The notes beneath the pieces were generated by a model. The model did no database searches and had not been told where the DNA came from. It saw only the letters and a list, made by a program, of their open reading frames with translations. DNA of 64,000 nt from Sphingopyxis sp. YF1 (GTDB taxonomy: Bacteria; Pseudomonadota; Alphaproteobacteria; Sphingomonadales; Sphingomonadaceae): the NCBI RefSeq assembly GCF_022701295.1, contig NZ_CP033204.1:4058501-4122500 (forward strand). Direction: 5' to 3'. Of this stretch, positions 18,171 to 26,399 are shown piece after piece (position 1 is the first letter of the stretch; each line of letters starts with the position of its first letter). Made by a program: the position numbers and the translations under genes.

Positions 18171-19391
18171 TCACGCCGGATTCTCATTGAACGGGCGAGC
18201 GGTATCGTCGCGCTTGGCCGCCGGCAGACCCAGCACACGCTCTGCAATCACGTTGCGTAGGATCTCGTCCGTACCACCCGCAATCCGCATGGCCGCGCCA
18301 AAACTCCAGGACCTCTCAACAGCCTCCCAGCCTTTGCCCAGGGCGTCCCCGGCAAGCGCTCCTTCCTGTCCGCGCAGGTCAAGCAGCAAGTTGGCAATCA
18401 ACTGCGCCTGGCTGGCTATCACTAGCTTGGTGATCGATTGCTCTGGCCCGGGCAGCTGGCCGCGACCTAGGTACGTCAAGGTTCGGTAGGTGAGCAGCTT
18501 GAGCCCGCGATCATTCAAGTATGCTTGGGCAATCATGTCGCGAACAAGAGGATCGTCGCTTGCGCGTCCGGTTGATGTTTCGAGGCGCCCGCTGAGATCG
18601 ATCAATGTCGATGAATCGATCAGCCCGATATTCGCACCGACATTGAGTCGCTCGAACATGAGCGTCGTCATTGCTCCTGCCCAGCCGCCGCCTGGCGCGG
18701 TCAAACGAAACTCGTCCGGGATTACAACACTGGACAGGAAAACTTCGTTGAACTCGGCGCCACCATCGAGCTGCCGGATTGGTCGGACCTCGACGCCGGG
18801 CGCGCGCATGTCGACAATGAAGAGCGTCAGCCCGGCATGTTTGGTCGCGCCGGGATCGGTCCTTGCAAGCACAAGGCCATAGTCAGAGAACTGTGCTCCG
18901 GTGGTCCAAACCTTCTGACCCTCGACAACCCAGTGGTCTCCAGCCTTCACGGCCTTCGTTCGCAAGGCAGCAAGATCAGAGCCGGCGGCAGGTTCCGAGA
19001 ATAGCTGACACCAAATCTCGTCACCATTGATCGCGCGGGCAATGAACCGCTCTTTGACCAGATCGCTCCCAAGTGCGAGTAAGGTCGGCACGCACATACC
19101 GAGTCCAATTTCATAGACGCCAAATGGGACGTCGTATCGCTCTTCTTCCTGCCGGAAGATAACCTGCTGAGCGGTTGTCCCGCCACCTCCGCCATACTCG
19201 CGTGGCAGTGCGACAGCGGCGTAACCGGCAGCGGCCTTCTTACTTTGCCAATCCCGAGCTGCAGCCACAAGTGTTGCATCATCAGACCAGGAAACCCGCC
19301 CCCGACCGCGCGCTACCGGTGCATGACCGGCAAGCCACTCCCGTGCAAGAGCGCGGAACTGGGCATCGACGGGAGAATCGGCAAAGTCCAT
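18171..19391 (-). CDS. acyl-CoA dehydrogenase, subunit A (likely catalytic partner)
   Basis: 406 residues from the ATG at 19391 (beginning MDFADSPVDAQFRA, AAAGG upstream); an ATG five codons earlier overlaps the upstream stop. FAD/substrate segments: LFSEPAAGSDLAALRTKA, GQKVWTTGAQFSDYGLVLAR, and the C-terminal GGTDEILRNVIAERVLGLP. The usual glutamate of medium-chain enzymes (YEGT) is glycine in AGGTDEIL; an alternative glutamate in TTLMFERLNVG occupies the helix position used by actinobacterial heteromeric dehydrogenases. It would introduce the 2,3-double bond. The adjacent smaller dehydrogenase suggests an alpha2-beta2 complex like ChsE1-ChsE2/FadE pairs of sterol side-chain degradation, which accept 2-methyl-branched CoA esters. 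Confidence 0.86.
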   Translation of the reverse strand: MDFADSPVDAQFRALAREWLAGHAPVARGRGRVSWSDDATLVAAARDWQSKKAAAGYAAVALPREYGGGGGTTAQQVIFRQEEERYDVPFGVYEIGLGMCVPTLLALGSDLVKERFIARAINGDEIWCQLFSEPAAGSDLAALRTKAVKAGDHWVVEGQKVWTTGAQFSDYGLVLARTDPGATKHAGLTLFIVDMRAPGVEVRPIRQLDGGAEFNEVFLSSVVIPDEFRLTAPGGGWAGAMTTLMFERLNVGANIGLIDSSTLIDLSGRLETSTGRASDDPLVRDMIAQAYLNDRGLKLLTYRTLTYLGRGQLPGPEQSITKLVIASQAQLIANLLLDLRGQEGALAGDALGKGWEAVERSWSFGAAMRIAGGTDEILRNVIAERVLGLPAAKRDDTARPFNENPA

Positions 19392-19402
19392 CTGCAGGCC
19401 TT

Positions 19403-20458
19403 TCAATGCAGCGCGGCCTCGCCGGCGATCAGCCTAGCGGCTAAATGCGACCGCCACTCGATCGCAGGTCCGTGGCTGGCCGCAAGCGCTCGGGCCCGAC
19501 GGTAGAATAAGTGTGAGTCTGCTTCGAAAGTGAAGCCGTAGCCGCCATGGACCTGTAGCGTTTCTTGCGCGGCAAACAGATAGGCTTCGGTCGCAGCAGC
19601 ACGAGCCGCGGCAGCAGCGAGCGGCAAGTCGCTTGCCCGGGCACCAAGCGACCACGCAGCATACATTGCATGCGCGCGTGCGATCTCAATCTTGGTCCAG
19701 ATGTCGGCCAGCTTGTGCTTGATGGCTTGGTATGAACCAATGCTTTGGCCGAAAGCCTGGCGTTCGCGCGCATAAGCAATCGCCCCATCGAGAGCTCGGG
19801 AGGCTCCACCAATCTGTTCGAAGGCAACGCATACAACTGCGTGGTTGAGCGCGAAATCGGAAGTGTCGTCGGCCATGGGAGTGGCTGGAGTATTCCGAAA
19901 TGTGATGCGGCAGAGGGGGCGACCCGGATCCAGGCTCTCTAACGCCTCCCGCTCGACGGAGTTTGCGCCCAGGTCGACAAGCCACAGCTGATTGTCGGCC
20001 TGGACAATGGCGACTGATGCATCGCTACCGCCAGAAACAGGCGAAATAGCACCCGAAATGCGATCGCCCAGGGTAGCGAGCGTTGTATCTGTCGCTACGC
20101 AGGCTGTCGCTGCTCCGCTAGCGAGTACAGGCAGCCAGCGAGCCCGTTGCTCGGGCGACCCGCACGACTGGATCAAGGGGGTGGCGTAATACAATGACGC
20201 GGTCGGCACTGCAGCCACCGACCATCCAATTGCTCCTGCAGCCAGGCAAATCGGGACCGGCCCGAGGTCGTGGCCACCAAAATCCGCCGATATGCCGCTG
20301 GCTAGGATTCCCAACTCGCCGAGCAGTTTCCAGGCAGACTGGTTAACTTGGCCGCTGTCGACAGTTTTCCGCGCTGCTTCCAGTGGTGCAGCTACGTCGA
20401 GAGCGCGCCGCAACTGGTCGGCAAGGAGCCGGTAATCTTCGGAAAAATCGAACTCCAC
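19403..20458 (-). CDS. acyl-CoA dehydrogenase, subunit B (short, probable FAD-binding non-catalytic partner)
   Basis: 351 residues, shorter than typical acyl-CoA dehydrogenases (about 380-400). Recognisable segments are MEFDFSEDYRLLADQLRRAL at the N-terminus, AYARERQAFGQSIGSYQAIK (the RQxFG FAD contact) and LQVHGGYGFTFEADSHLFYR. The middle domain is degenerate and the standard catalytic glutamate is not seen. First gene of a two-gene operon; the downstream dehydrogenase begins at its stop codon. Operator site 4 lies 63 bases before its start. The pairing is the best evidence that both form one heteromeric enzyme. Confidence 0.84.
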   Translation of the reverse strand: MEFDFSEDYRLLADQLRRALDVAAPLEAARKTVDSGQVNQSAWKLLGELGILASGISADFGGHDLGPVPICLAAGAIGWSVAAVPTASLYYATPLIQSCGSPEQRARWLPVLASGAATACVATDTTLATLGDRISGAISPVSGGSDASVAIVQADNQLWLVDLGANSVEREALESLDPGRPLCRITFRNTPATPMADDTSDFALNHAVVCVAFEQIGGASRALDGAIAYARERQAFGQSIGSYQAIKHKLADIWTKIEIARAHAMYAAWSLGARASDLPLAAAAARAAATEAYLFAAQETLQVHGGYGFTFEADSHLFYRRARALAASHGPAIEWRSHLAARLIAGEAALH

Positions 20459-20521
20459 CTAGCTGTCCTCACTGCAGTCAAGCGCTGATGCGATATCCTT
20501 CGCCATGAGTCGCGCTATCCC

Positions 20522-20543
20522 ATTAATCGAACGGTCGGTCAAT
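20522..20543. promoter_or_regulatory. class A palindromic operator, site 4
   Basis: Contains TTAATCGAACGGTCGGTCAA, 63 bases upstream of the acyl-CoA dehydrogenase operon. The remaining 20544-20720 holds no recognised gene. Confidence 0.65.
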
Positions 20544-20720
20544 GGATGATCTGACTTGCGCCTTGCTCGCAGGACCGGCGTTTAACGGCGCACGCGGACT
20601 GCCAGAGACCAGTAATGATGTCCCGACAGAAATGCTGCGCCGTGACTCTTTGGGTGACCACCTGCTACCACTGATCAGCTCGGTGCAGTTCAGAGCATGG
20701 AAGATGATCAAGGCCCGGTC

Positions 20721-22181
20721 TTACTTGAGGCGCTTCTGCGCCCCCCTTATCACGCGACCCGGCCGCGCACCTGTCGCTTGCCCGTGGCAATAGACAGGCA
20801 ACCCACCAACATAGACGCTCTCGACCCCTCTGCTTGGCTGGACCGGGTTTTCGAAGTCGGCGGCGTCGGCAACTGTAGCCGGATCCAGCACAACCAGATC
20901 TGCCACGGCGCCAGCGGCAATCACGCCGCGCCCGGCCATTCGAAACCGTCGCGCTGGCAAGCTTGTCATTCGGCGGATCGCTTCCTCGAAAGGAAATAGA
21001 CCCTCCTCGCGCGCGTAACGTCCGAGAACTCGCGTGAACGTCCCCCACAGTCGAGGGTGAGGACGAATACTGGTGGTAGTCCCGTCCGAACCGATCATCG
21101 CGTCAGGGGAGGCAAGGATGTGGCGCAGGTCATTCTCGTCCATGCAGAAGTAAACCGCGCCGCCCGGCGCCAGTGCGGTCAGCGCCGCCTCGCCGCTGAT
21201 ACCTAGTTCGGCTGCGACTTCATCAAGTTCTCGGCCTGCAGCATCAGGCTTAGCGGCACTCCACGTGATAAGAACGCGCTTCGAGAGGCGGTAGAGGTCA
21301 AGATTGAACGAACTAGCAGCCGCAACGTAAGGGTAGACATCAAACGCAACTTCCTGCCGAGTTGACGCCTGGACAATCCTGCGCAGCGTTTCAGGCGCCC
21401 GGCCGAAATTGGCCTCGCCCATGAGCTTGTGATGCGAAATGATCAGCGGCATTTCCGCACGTTCGGCGATAAGGAGCGCCTCATCAATTGCGGCATCGAT
21501 GGCACCAGCCTCATCGCGCAAGTGGGTCGCATAGATACCGCCGTACTCGGAGACAACCTCCGCAATTGCCATCACCTCTTCCATCGGCGCAGCCCTGGCA
21601 GGCGGATAGAAGAGCCCTGAGGACATACCAATCGCCCCGGCGGCCATGGCCTCAGCGGCCAGTGAGCGCATCGCCATGCGCTCACTGGCGGTTGCAGGAC
21701 GATCGAGCCTGTCCATCGTCGCGGCGCGAAGGGTGGTATGACCGACAAGCGCGGCGACGTTGACCGCGGGTGGTGCGCCTTCCAGTGCGTCGAGATAATC
21801 GCGGAAACGTGCAAAGCGGAAGTCAGCCTTGGCGGCGACTTCTGCGAAGGGGGAATGGAGCTCTCCGGAGGCGACGAAGGGGGCGAGACTCACGCCGCAG
21901 TTTCCAACGACGACCGTGGTTACCCCCTGGCTGACCCGGGGAAGCGCCGAAGGGTCGGCGAACACGAAGTGATCGTCATGAGTATGTGCGTCGATGAAGC
22001 CAGGACAAAGCGCTCGGCCTGCTATGTCGATTGTCTCGCGCGAACGCCATCGAGAAAGGTCTCCGGTCGCAACGATTACCCCGTTTTCGACTGCCACATC
22101 CTGGATCACGCCGCGCGTTCCGGTGCCGTCGATGACGAGGCCGCCGCGGAACAGCAGGCTGCACTCCAGTGATTGCATCAT
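20721..22181 (-). CDS. N-acyl-D-amino-acid deacylase (D-aminoacylase, amidohydrolase superfamily)
   Basis: 486 residues. N-terminal amidohydrolase entry with metal ligands in GRALCPGFIDAHTHDDHFVF, the D-aminoacylase segment SQGVTTVVVGNCGVSLAPF, the metal-ligand region in YATHLRDEAGAI and ISHHKLMG, and the late SDGTTTSIRPHPRLWGTF. These zinc enzymes remove an N-acyl group from D-amino acids (some prefer N-acyl-D-Glu or D-Asp). Microcystin contains D-Ala, D-MeAsp and D-Glu, and Adda acylates D-Glu, so an Adda-D-Glu amide is a natural candidate substrate. The start overlaps the stop of the M19 dipeptidase gene. I recall mlrE/mlrF being used for dipeptidase- and aminoacylase-like genes beside mlr, but not firmly enough to assign a symbol. 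Confidence 0.88.
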   Translation of the reverse strand: MMQSLECSLLFRGGLVIDGTGTRGVIQDVAVENGVIVATGDLSRWRSRETIDIAGRALCPGFIDAHTHDDHFVFADPSALPRVSQGVTTVVVGNCGVSLAPFVASGELHSPFAEVAAKADFRFARFRDYLDALEGAPPAVNVAALVGHTTLRAATMDRLDRPATASERMAMRSLAAEAMAAGAIGMSSGLFYPPARAAPMEEVMAIAEVVSEYGGIYATHLRDEAGAIDAAIDEALLIAERAEMPLIISHHKLMGEANFGRAPETLRRIVQASTRQEVAFDVYPYVAAASSFNLDLYRLSKRVLITWSAAKPDAAGRELDEVAAELGISGEAALTALAPGGAVYFCMDENDLRHILASPDAMIGSDGTTTSIRPHPRLWGTFTRVLGRYAREEGLFPFEEAIRRMTSLPARRFRMAGRGVIAAGAVADLVVLDPATVADAADFENPVQPSRGVESVYVGGLPVYCHGQATGARPGRVIRGAQKRLK

Positions 22182-23395
22182 CGCAGTCCAGCAACTGCAG
22201 TTAGCTCGGCCCGAGCCTGCGCTTCGCGCAGGACCCGCAGCACGTTTCCTCCCCAGAACTTGCGGAGATCTTCCGCCGTGAAGCCGGCCGCCAGCAAGCG
22301 CTGGCTTATCCGTGGATAGTCACTCGCTTCGTCGAAGCCATCGATACCGCCACCACCATCGAAATCACCCGACAAACCGACATGATCGATACCGACAAGC
22401 GCGACAGCGTAGCGGATCTGAGCGACCAGAAGATCGAGATCGGCGCGCGGCGCCGGATTTTCACGTTCGATCTTGAGCACAGTGGCGCGCTGCTCGCGAA
22501 GCTCGGCGATGGTGGCGACCGGTTGCCCGAGCAAAGCGCGGGCCGGTGCGCGTCCAGGACTGTTGGGCACGCCGAGATGGCTCGACACGGCATTGATCTG
22601 AATGACACCGCCCTTCGCGGCAAGCGCACGCAGCCTCGTGTCGTCGATGTTTCGAGGATTGTCAGCAAGGCTTTTGAGACTGCTGTGGGACAAGATGATG
22701 GGCGCGCTGGAAAGCGCAAGAATATCATCCAGCGCCTCCGGAGAAGCGTGTGAAGCATCGATCAGGATACCGAGTCGATTGGCCTCGGCTACCCACCGGC
22801 GCCCAAGCGGAGACAGGCCATGCCATTCTGGCCCATTGTCGGGATTTGAGCTGTCCGCCAGATCATTGTTGCCGACGTGGACCGGGCCCATCATCGTTAC
22901 ACCGAGCGCACGGAAGGTGTGCATCAACGACAAATCCTGGCCGATTGGATAACTGTTCTCCATACTCATGAAGACGGCCCGCTTGCCCGATTTGACGATC
23001 TTCTCGGCGTCGTCTGCCCGTGTTGCAAGTTCAAAGGCCTCATGGTGTCGCGCGACCATGTCCCGAATTTCAAGGGTGCGCATCAATGCTTCATCGCGCG
23101 CCACGGTGTAACCTGTCGGGGTTCTCGGGCCCTGCTCGGTGAAGACGACGAAGAAGCCACCATCAAGCCCGCCATCTCGCATGCGCGGAAGGTCAACCTG
23201 TGTTCCGTCTACCGAAAGCGAGTGGCGATCCATAATCGACCAGCCGACAACGTGCAGCAATGCAGGGGTGTCGATATGAGTATCGAGCACGATTGCGTCG
23301 CGGTGTGCCGACTGCATCGGGGCTCCATTGCGAGCGAATACGACAGAGGATGCCACCAGCGCAGCTGCGCCTAGGATGATTGCACGCTTTCGCAT
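22178..23395 (-). CDS. membrane (renal-type) dipeptidase, peptidase family M19, exported
   Basis: 405 residues from the ATG at 23395 (AGAGAGGGA upstream). Signal peptide MRKRAIILGAAALVASSVVFA. Zinc ligands in IVLDTHIDTPAL (HxD), later histidines in ILIDASHASPEAL and IILSHSSLKSLADNPRNI, and the C-terminal DHVGLSGDFDGGGGIDGF block. M19 enzymes hydrolyse dipeptides, often those with a D-residue at the C-terminal position, and also beta-lactam or dehydropeptide bonds (the mammalian enzyme is also called dehydropeptidase I). Both properties suit microcystin fragments containing D-residues and N-methyldehydroalanine. Operator site 5 is 20 bases upstream; the D-aminoacylase gene follows in the same operon. 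Confidence 0.88.
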   Translation of the reverse strand: MRKRAIILGAAALVASSVVFARNGAPMQSAHRDAIVLDTHIDTPALLHVVGWSIMDRHSLSVDGTQVDLPRMRDGGLDGGFFVVFTEQGPRTPTGYTVARDEALMRTLEIRDMVARHHEAFELATRADDAEKIVKSGKRAVFMSMENSYPIGQDLSLMHTFRALGVTMMGPVHVGNNDLADSSNPDNGPEWHGLSPLGRRWVAEANRLGILIDASHASPEALDDILALSSAPIILSHSSLKSLADNPRNIDDTRLRALAAKGGVIQINAVSSHLGVPNSPGRAPARALLGQPVATIAELREQRATVLKIERENPAPRADLDLLVAQIRYAVALVGIDHVGLSGDFDGGGGIDGFDEASDYPRISQRLLAAGFTAEDLRKFWGGNVLRVLREAQARAELTAVAGLR

Positions 23396-23415
23396 CAGGA
23401 AATCCCTCTCTTTGA

Positions 23416-23437
23416 TTGACCGACCGGGCGGAATATG
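23416..23437. promoter_or_regulatory. class A palindromic operator, site 5
   Basis: Contains TTGACCGACCGGGCGGAATA; the left arm is perfect and the right arm degenerate. It lies in the 114-base divergent region between the dipeptidase operon and mlrB and could serve both. Confidence 0.55.
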
Positions 23438-23509
23438 AAATATCGCTTTGCCATCAAATGCGCTGGAAATCCAGCGGTTCGATTGGCTGAATGAGCGAGG
23501 CAAGATCTG

Positions 23510-25135
23510 ATGACTGCAACAAAGCTTTTCCTGGCGCTGACGGTCGCAATGCCAATGGCGACTTCCCATGTCGATCCGAAGGAGCTCGATGCGGTATTTG
23601 CTGATATCCGGCCGGATCAACCGGGCTGCGCTTATGCTGTGGATCTGCGCGGCAAGGTTCTCTATCAGGGCGGCTTTGGACTTGCTGATCTAGCCACCCG
23701 CGAGCCGATCACACCCGCAACACGCTTCGAACTGGCGTCAACATCGAAGCAGTTCACGGCCGCTCTCATCCTGATCTTGGTACAGGAACGCCGACTTAAA
23801 TTGGCGGCATCTATCCGCACCTATCTGCCTGACCTCCCTAAGGTCTACGATCCGGTCACGGTCGCGGACTTGTTGCACCACACCAGCGGCATTCGCGAGT
23901 ATTTCGATGCATTCAGGGCACGCGGAGACGATGAGAGCAAACCCCATTCCCGCGAGGAAGTGCTGGCCTTCGTCAAGGCGCAACGCGGACTCGACGGCCC
24001 ACCTGGCCGTCGTTTTTCCTACGTCAACACCAATTACTTCCTGCTCGCAGAAATCGTGGAACGCCTAACCGGAAAGTCATTTCCGGATGCTGCGCGGGAG
24101 CGGCTCTTCATTCCGGCGGGCATGACGGAAACTCGCGCAACGCTTGATACGACCAGTCTCGTTGCAGGTGACGCGCGCGGCTATCAAATCGACAAGAACG
24201 GTAGCTTTGTCTCCGCAGCCTGGACCTGGCAAGGCTATGGCGACCGCGGCGTGCGGACTAATGTTGGCGATCTTGCTCTTTGGCATGGGGCATCGCTCGC
24301 GGCGACAACCGGCGGTGAGGCACTCGAAGTGGCCCGCCTCGCGAACGGGAAACTGCGTTCTGGCAGATCTGTCGATTATGCCGGTGGGTTGTTCGTGGAT
24401 GATCGGCAAAGCGAGCGTGTTGTGTCGCATTCGGGCTTGGTTGTAGGCAATCGCGCCATGGATGTGCTGTATCCGGACAGCGGCATTGGTATCAGCGTGA
24501 TGTGCAATCGCGACGATATCGCGCCAGCTGAGCGTGCGCGCAAAATTGCTTTGCTCGTGAAGCCGGGGGCGCCCGATCCAGCATTTGATCGCGCAATTGA
24601 TCCTGCCGAAATGAAACGCCTGGGGAAAGTTGGCGACCTGCGCTCCGCGCCTGACGGCTATTATCGCGATCCCTTGTACGGACAGTATCTCATCGTCGCT
24701 CACCGAGACGGTGAGCCGATTGTCAGCTACAATATGAGAGCTGAGAAAGTGACGCGCCGCCAGGACGGCATCTACCGCGCGCGCCGGGGTGTTCTGCTAA
24801 GCTATGCAGTCGCACAGGTTGGAATCGAGCGTGTCGTTCAGTGGACTGAAAGTGGACCCATTCCGTACGATTATGTCGGAACTGGCGCACTTGAAACCAA
24901 GTTGTTTCGGCCCGGACAATATCGCAGCGATGAGCTTGGCATCACTGTGACCCTGTCAAGAGATCTGAAGGGATGGTCGTTGGATACTCCTGCAGGTGCA
25001 GTGCCTTTAGAGGCTGCGCTGGCAGATGACCTTGTGGGCCCGGACGCTGCATTTTCGTTGCATGCTGTTGGTCCTCAAATCTTTACATTTCACACCGTCA
25101 ATCTGAGCGGGATAGAGTTCAGACGGCTTCCGTAG
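23510..25135 (+). CDS. mlrB: MlrB, linearised-microcystin serine hydrolase (beta-lactamase/transpeptidase fold)
   Basis: 541 residues. Class C beta-lactamase-like active site: SxxK in ELASTSKQFTAALIL, the second motif in FSYVNTNYFLLAEIVERLTG, and DLLHHTSGIREYFDAF. A C-terminal beta-rich extension of about 170 residues follows the hydrolase domain. In described microcystin degraders MlrB cuts linear microcystin at the Ala-Leu bond to leave the tetrapeptide Adda-Glu-Mdha-Ala. Identification rests on fold, length and position: convergent with mlrD, the last 17 bases overlapping it, in the standard mlr layout. The N-terminal hydrophobic stretch (MTATKLFLALTVAMPMATS) looks like an export signal. 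Confidence 0.92.
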   Translation: MTATKLFLALTVAMPMATSHVDPKELDAVFADIRPDQPGCAYAVDLRGKVLYQGGFGLADLATREPITPATRFELASTSKQFTAALILILVQERRLKLAASIRTYLPDLPKVYDPVTVADLLHHTSGIREYFDAFRARGDDESKPHSREEVLAFVKAQRGLDGPPGRRFSYVNTNYFLLAEIVERLTGKSFPDAARERLFIPAGMTETRATLDTTSLVAGDARGYQIDKNGSFVSAAWTWQGYGDRGVRTNVGDLALWHGASLAATTGGEALEVARLANGKLRSGRSVDYAGGLFVDDRQSERVVSHSGLVVGNRAMDVLYPDSGIGISVMCNRDDIAPAERARKIALLVKPGAPDPAFDRAIDPAEMKRLGKVGDLRSAPDGYYRDPLYGQYLIVAHRDGEPIVSYNMRAEKVTRRQDGIYRARRGVLLSYAVAQVGIERVVQWTESGPIPYDYVGTGALETKLFRPGQYRSDELGITVTLSRDLKGWSLDTPAGAVPLEAALADDLVGPDAAFSLHAVGPQIFTFHTVNLSGIEFRRLP

Positions 25136-26399
25136 CTCGCCGCGAGCGCTTGCCGATCGCGACGAAGATCGTTGCTGCCAGCAGCGGAAACACTGCGCAA
25201 AGCAGGAAGAAGTTGCCATATCCGAGTGCAGGTTCGGCGCGCCCCATCAATCCGGCAAGAAAATTGCCAGCGGCTCGCGCGCTATACCAGAACGCGATGG
25301 TGACTGCACCTCGCCCTGCAGGCGCTAGGCGCGCAAACAGACTGAGACCGACCGGAAGCACCCACAACTCGCCAAAGGTTACCATCAGAAAAAATGCTGC
25401 AAGAACAGGCCAGAAAATCTGACCGGGTTGCCCGAGCTGGATGATCAAAGCGAGCCCAATAAAGGCCGCGGCCATGATGCAGCTACCAATGGCCATCCTG
25501 AAATAGTCGTTCTGCGAGCCACCTCTCGCGGCGGCCTTACGCCAGCCCCAGACGAGGAGCGGGGTGAACAGAATGACCCCCAGCGGATTGAGCGACTGAA
25601 ACCAGGTATAAGGGATGGTGATATCTGCCCCTAGCGAACGATCGACCTGGCTGGCGGCGAAAAGCGCGACAGTGTTGCCGAGTTGCTCATAAGCGACCCG
25701 CAAGACGATTACTGCTGCAAGGACACCTGCCAGGAGCGGGATGACGGACTGGCTCGCCTGCGCCACCGGCGTTTCGTCGACCAGATGGGACGCTGCTCCA
25801 GGTCGGTCTGGAGGCAGAAGATGGCGTCCGGCGAGAAAGATAACGATGGCTGCTGCAAGCCCGGTAGCGGAAGCGAGGAAGCTGTACCGCCAGCCGAAAT
25901 TCTCTCCAAGCGTGCCGCAGATCAGCGGTGCCAGCAGCGCACCAGCGCTCACTGCGAGATAGTAGAAGCTGAAACTGCGCTGGCGATCGGGGTCGTTCGG
26001 CGAGAAAAGAGCACCCAGCGTAGCGGGCAGAGTTGGAAGAAACAGGCCATTGCCAATGACAATTGCGGCGAGGCAGCCCGTAACGTTCGCGCCAAACAAA
26101 AGGCCGATGTACCCGGCCATCTTCAGCAATGCGCCACCGACAATTGCCGCCGATCGGCCAATAAACCTATCGGCGATCCACCCACCTAGGATTGGCGTTA
26201 CATAGGCTACGCCGAGGAACGTCCCATAGATAAGTGAGGCGTCCTCGGTCGAATAGCCCAGGTCCTGCGTAAGGTAGTAGACCAGTACGGTTCTGAGCCC
26301 GACATAGGAGAAGGCCTCCCACATTTCCGTCGCAGCCAGCAGTAAGACCGCTGGGTGATCCCGAAATGTTTTCGGAACCCACCGGGACATGTTGCTCAC
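25119..26399 (-). CDS. mlrD: MlrD, peptide-transporter-like membrane protein (POT/PTR2 branch of the major facilitator superfamily)
   Basis: 426 residues with about 12 predicted membrane segments. POT signature at the start: EMWEAFSYVGLRTVLVYYL and GGWIADRFIGRSAAIVGGAL, then FFLMVTFGELWVLPVGLSLF near the end, which corresponds to the conserved POT helix-10 region. MlrD is proposed to move microcystin or its fragments across the inner membrane; direct transport data are scarce. The start overlaps the mlrA stop by 4 bases, so the two are co-translated, and the 3' end overlaps mlrB. Confidence 0.92.
   Translation of the reverse strand: MSNMSRWVPKTFRDHPAVLLLAATEMWEAFSYVGLRTVLVYYLTQDLGYSTEDASLIYGTFLGVAYVTPILGGWIADRFIGRSAAIVGGALLKMAGYIGLLFGANVTGCLAAIVIGNGLFLPTLPATLGALFSPNDPDRQRSFSFYYLAVSAGALLAPLICGTLGENFGWRYSFLASATGLAAAIVIFLAGRHLLPPDRPGAASHLVDETPVAQASQSVIPLLAGVLAAVIVLRVAYEQLGNTVALFAASQVDRSLGADITIPYTWFQSLNPLGVILFTPLLVWGWRKAAARGGSQNDYFRMAIGSCIMAAAFIGLALIIQLGQPGQIFWPVLAAFFLMVTFGELWVLPVGLSLFARLAPAGRGAVTIAFWYSARAAGNFLAGLMGRAEPALGYGNFFLLCAVFPLLAATIFVAIGKRSRRATEAV

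Noticed and set aside
2246-20458. Steroid or bile-acid side-chain degradation as the main role of the left arm
   Set aside because: The enzyme types match, but no steroid ring genes (KstD, KshA, HsaC-like) are present and the operons share an operator with mlr and paa genes.
23510-25135. Beta-lactamase resistance gene
   Set aside because: The SxxK fold is shared, but the length, C-terminal extension and position beside mlrD and mlrA fit MlrB.
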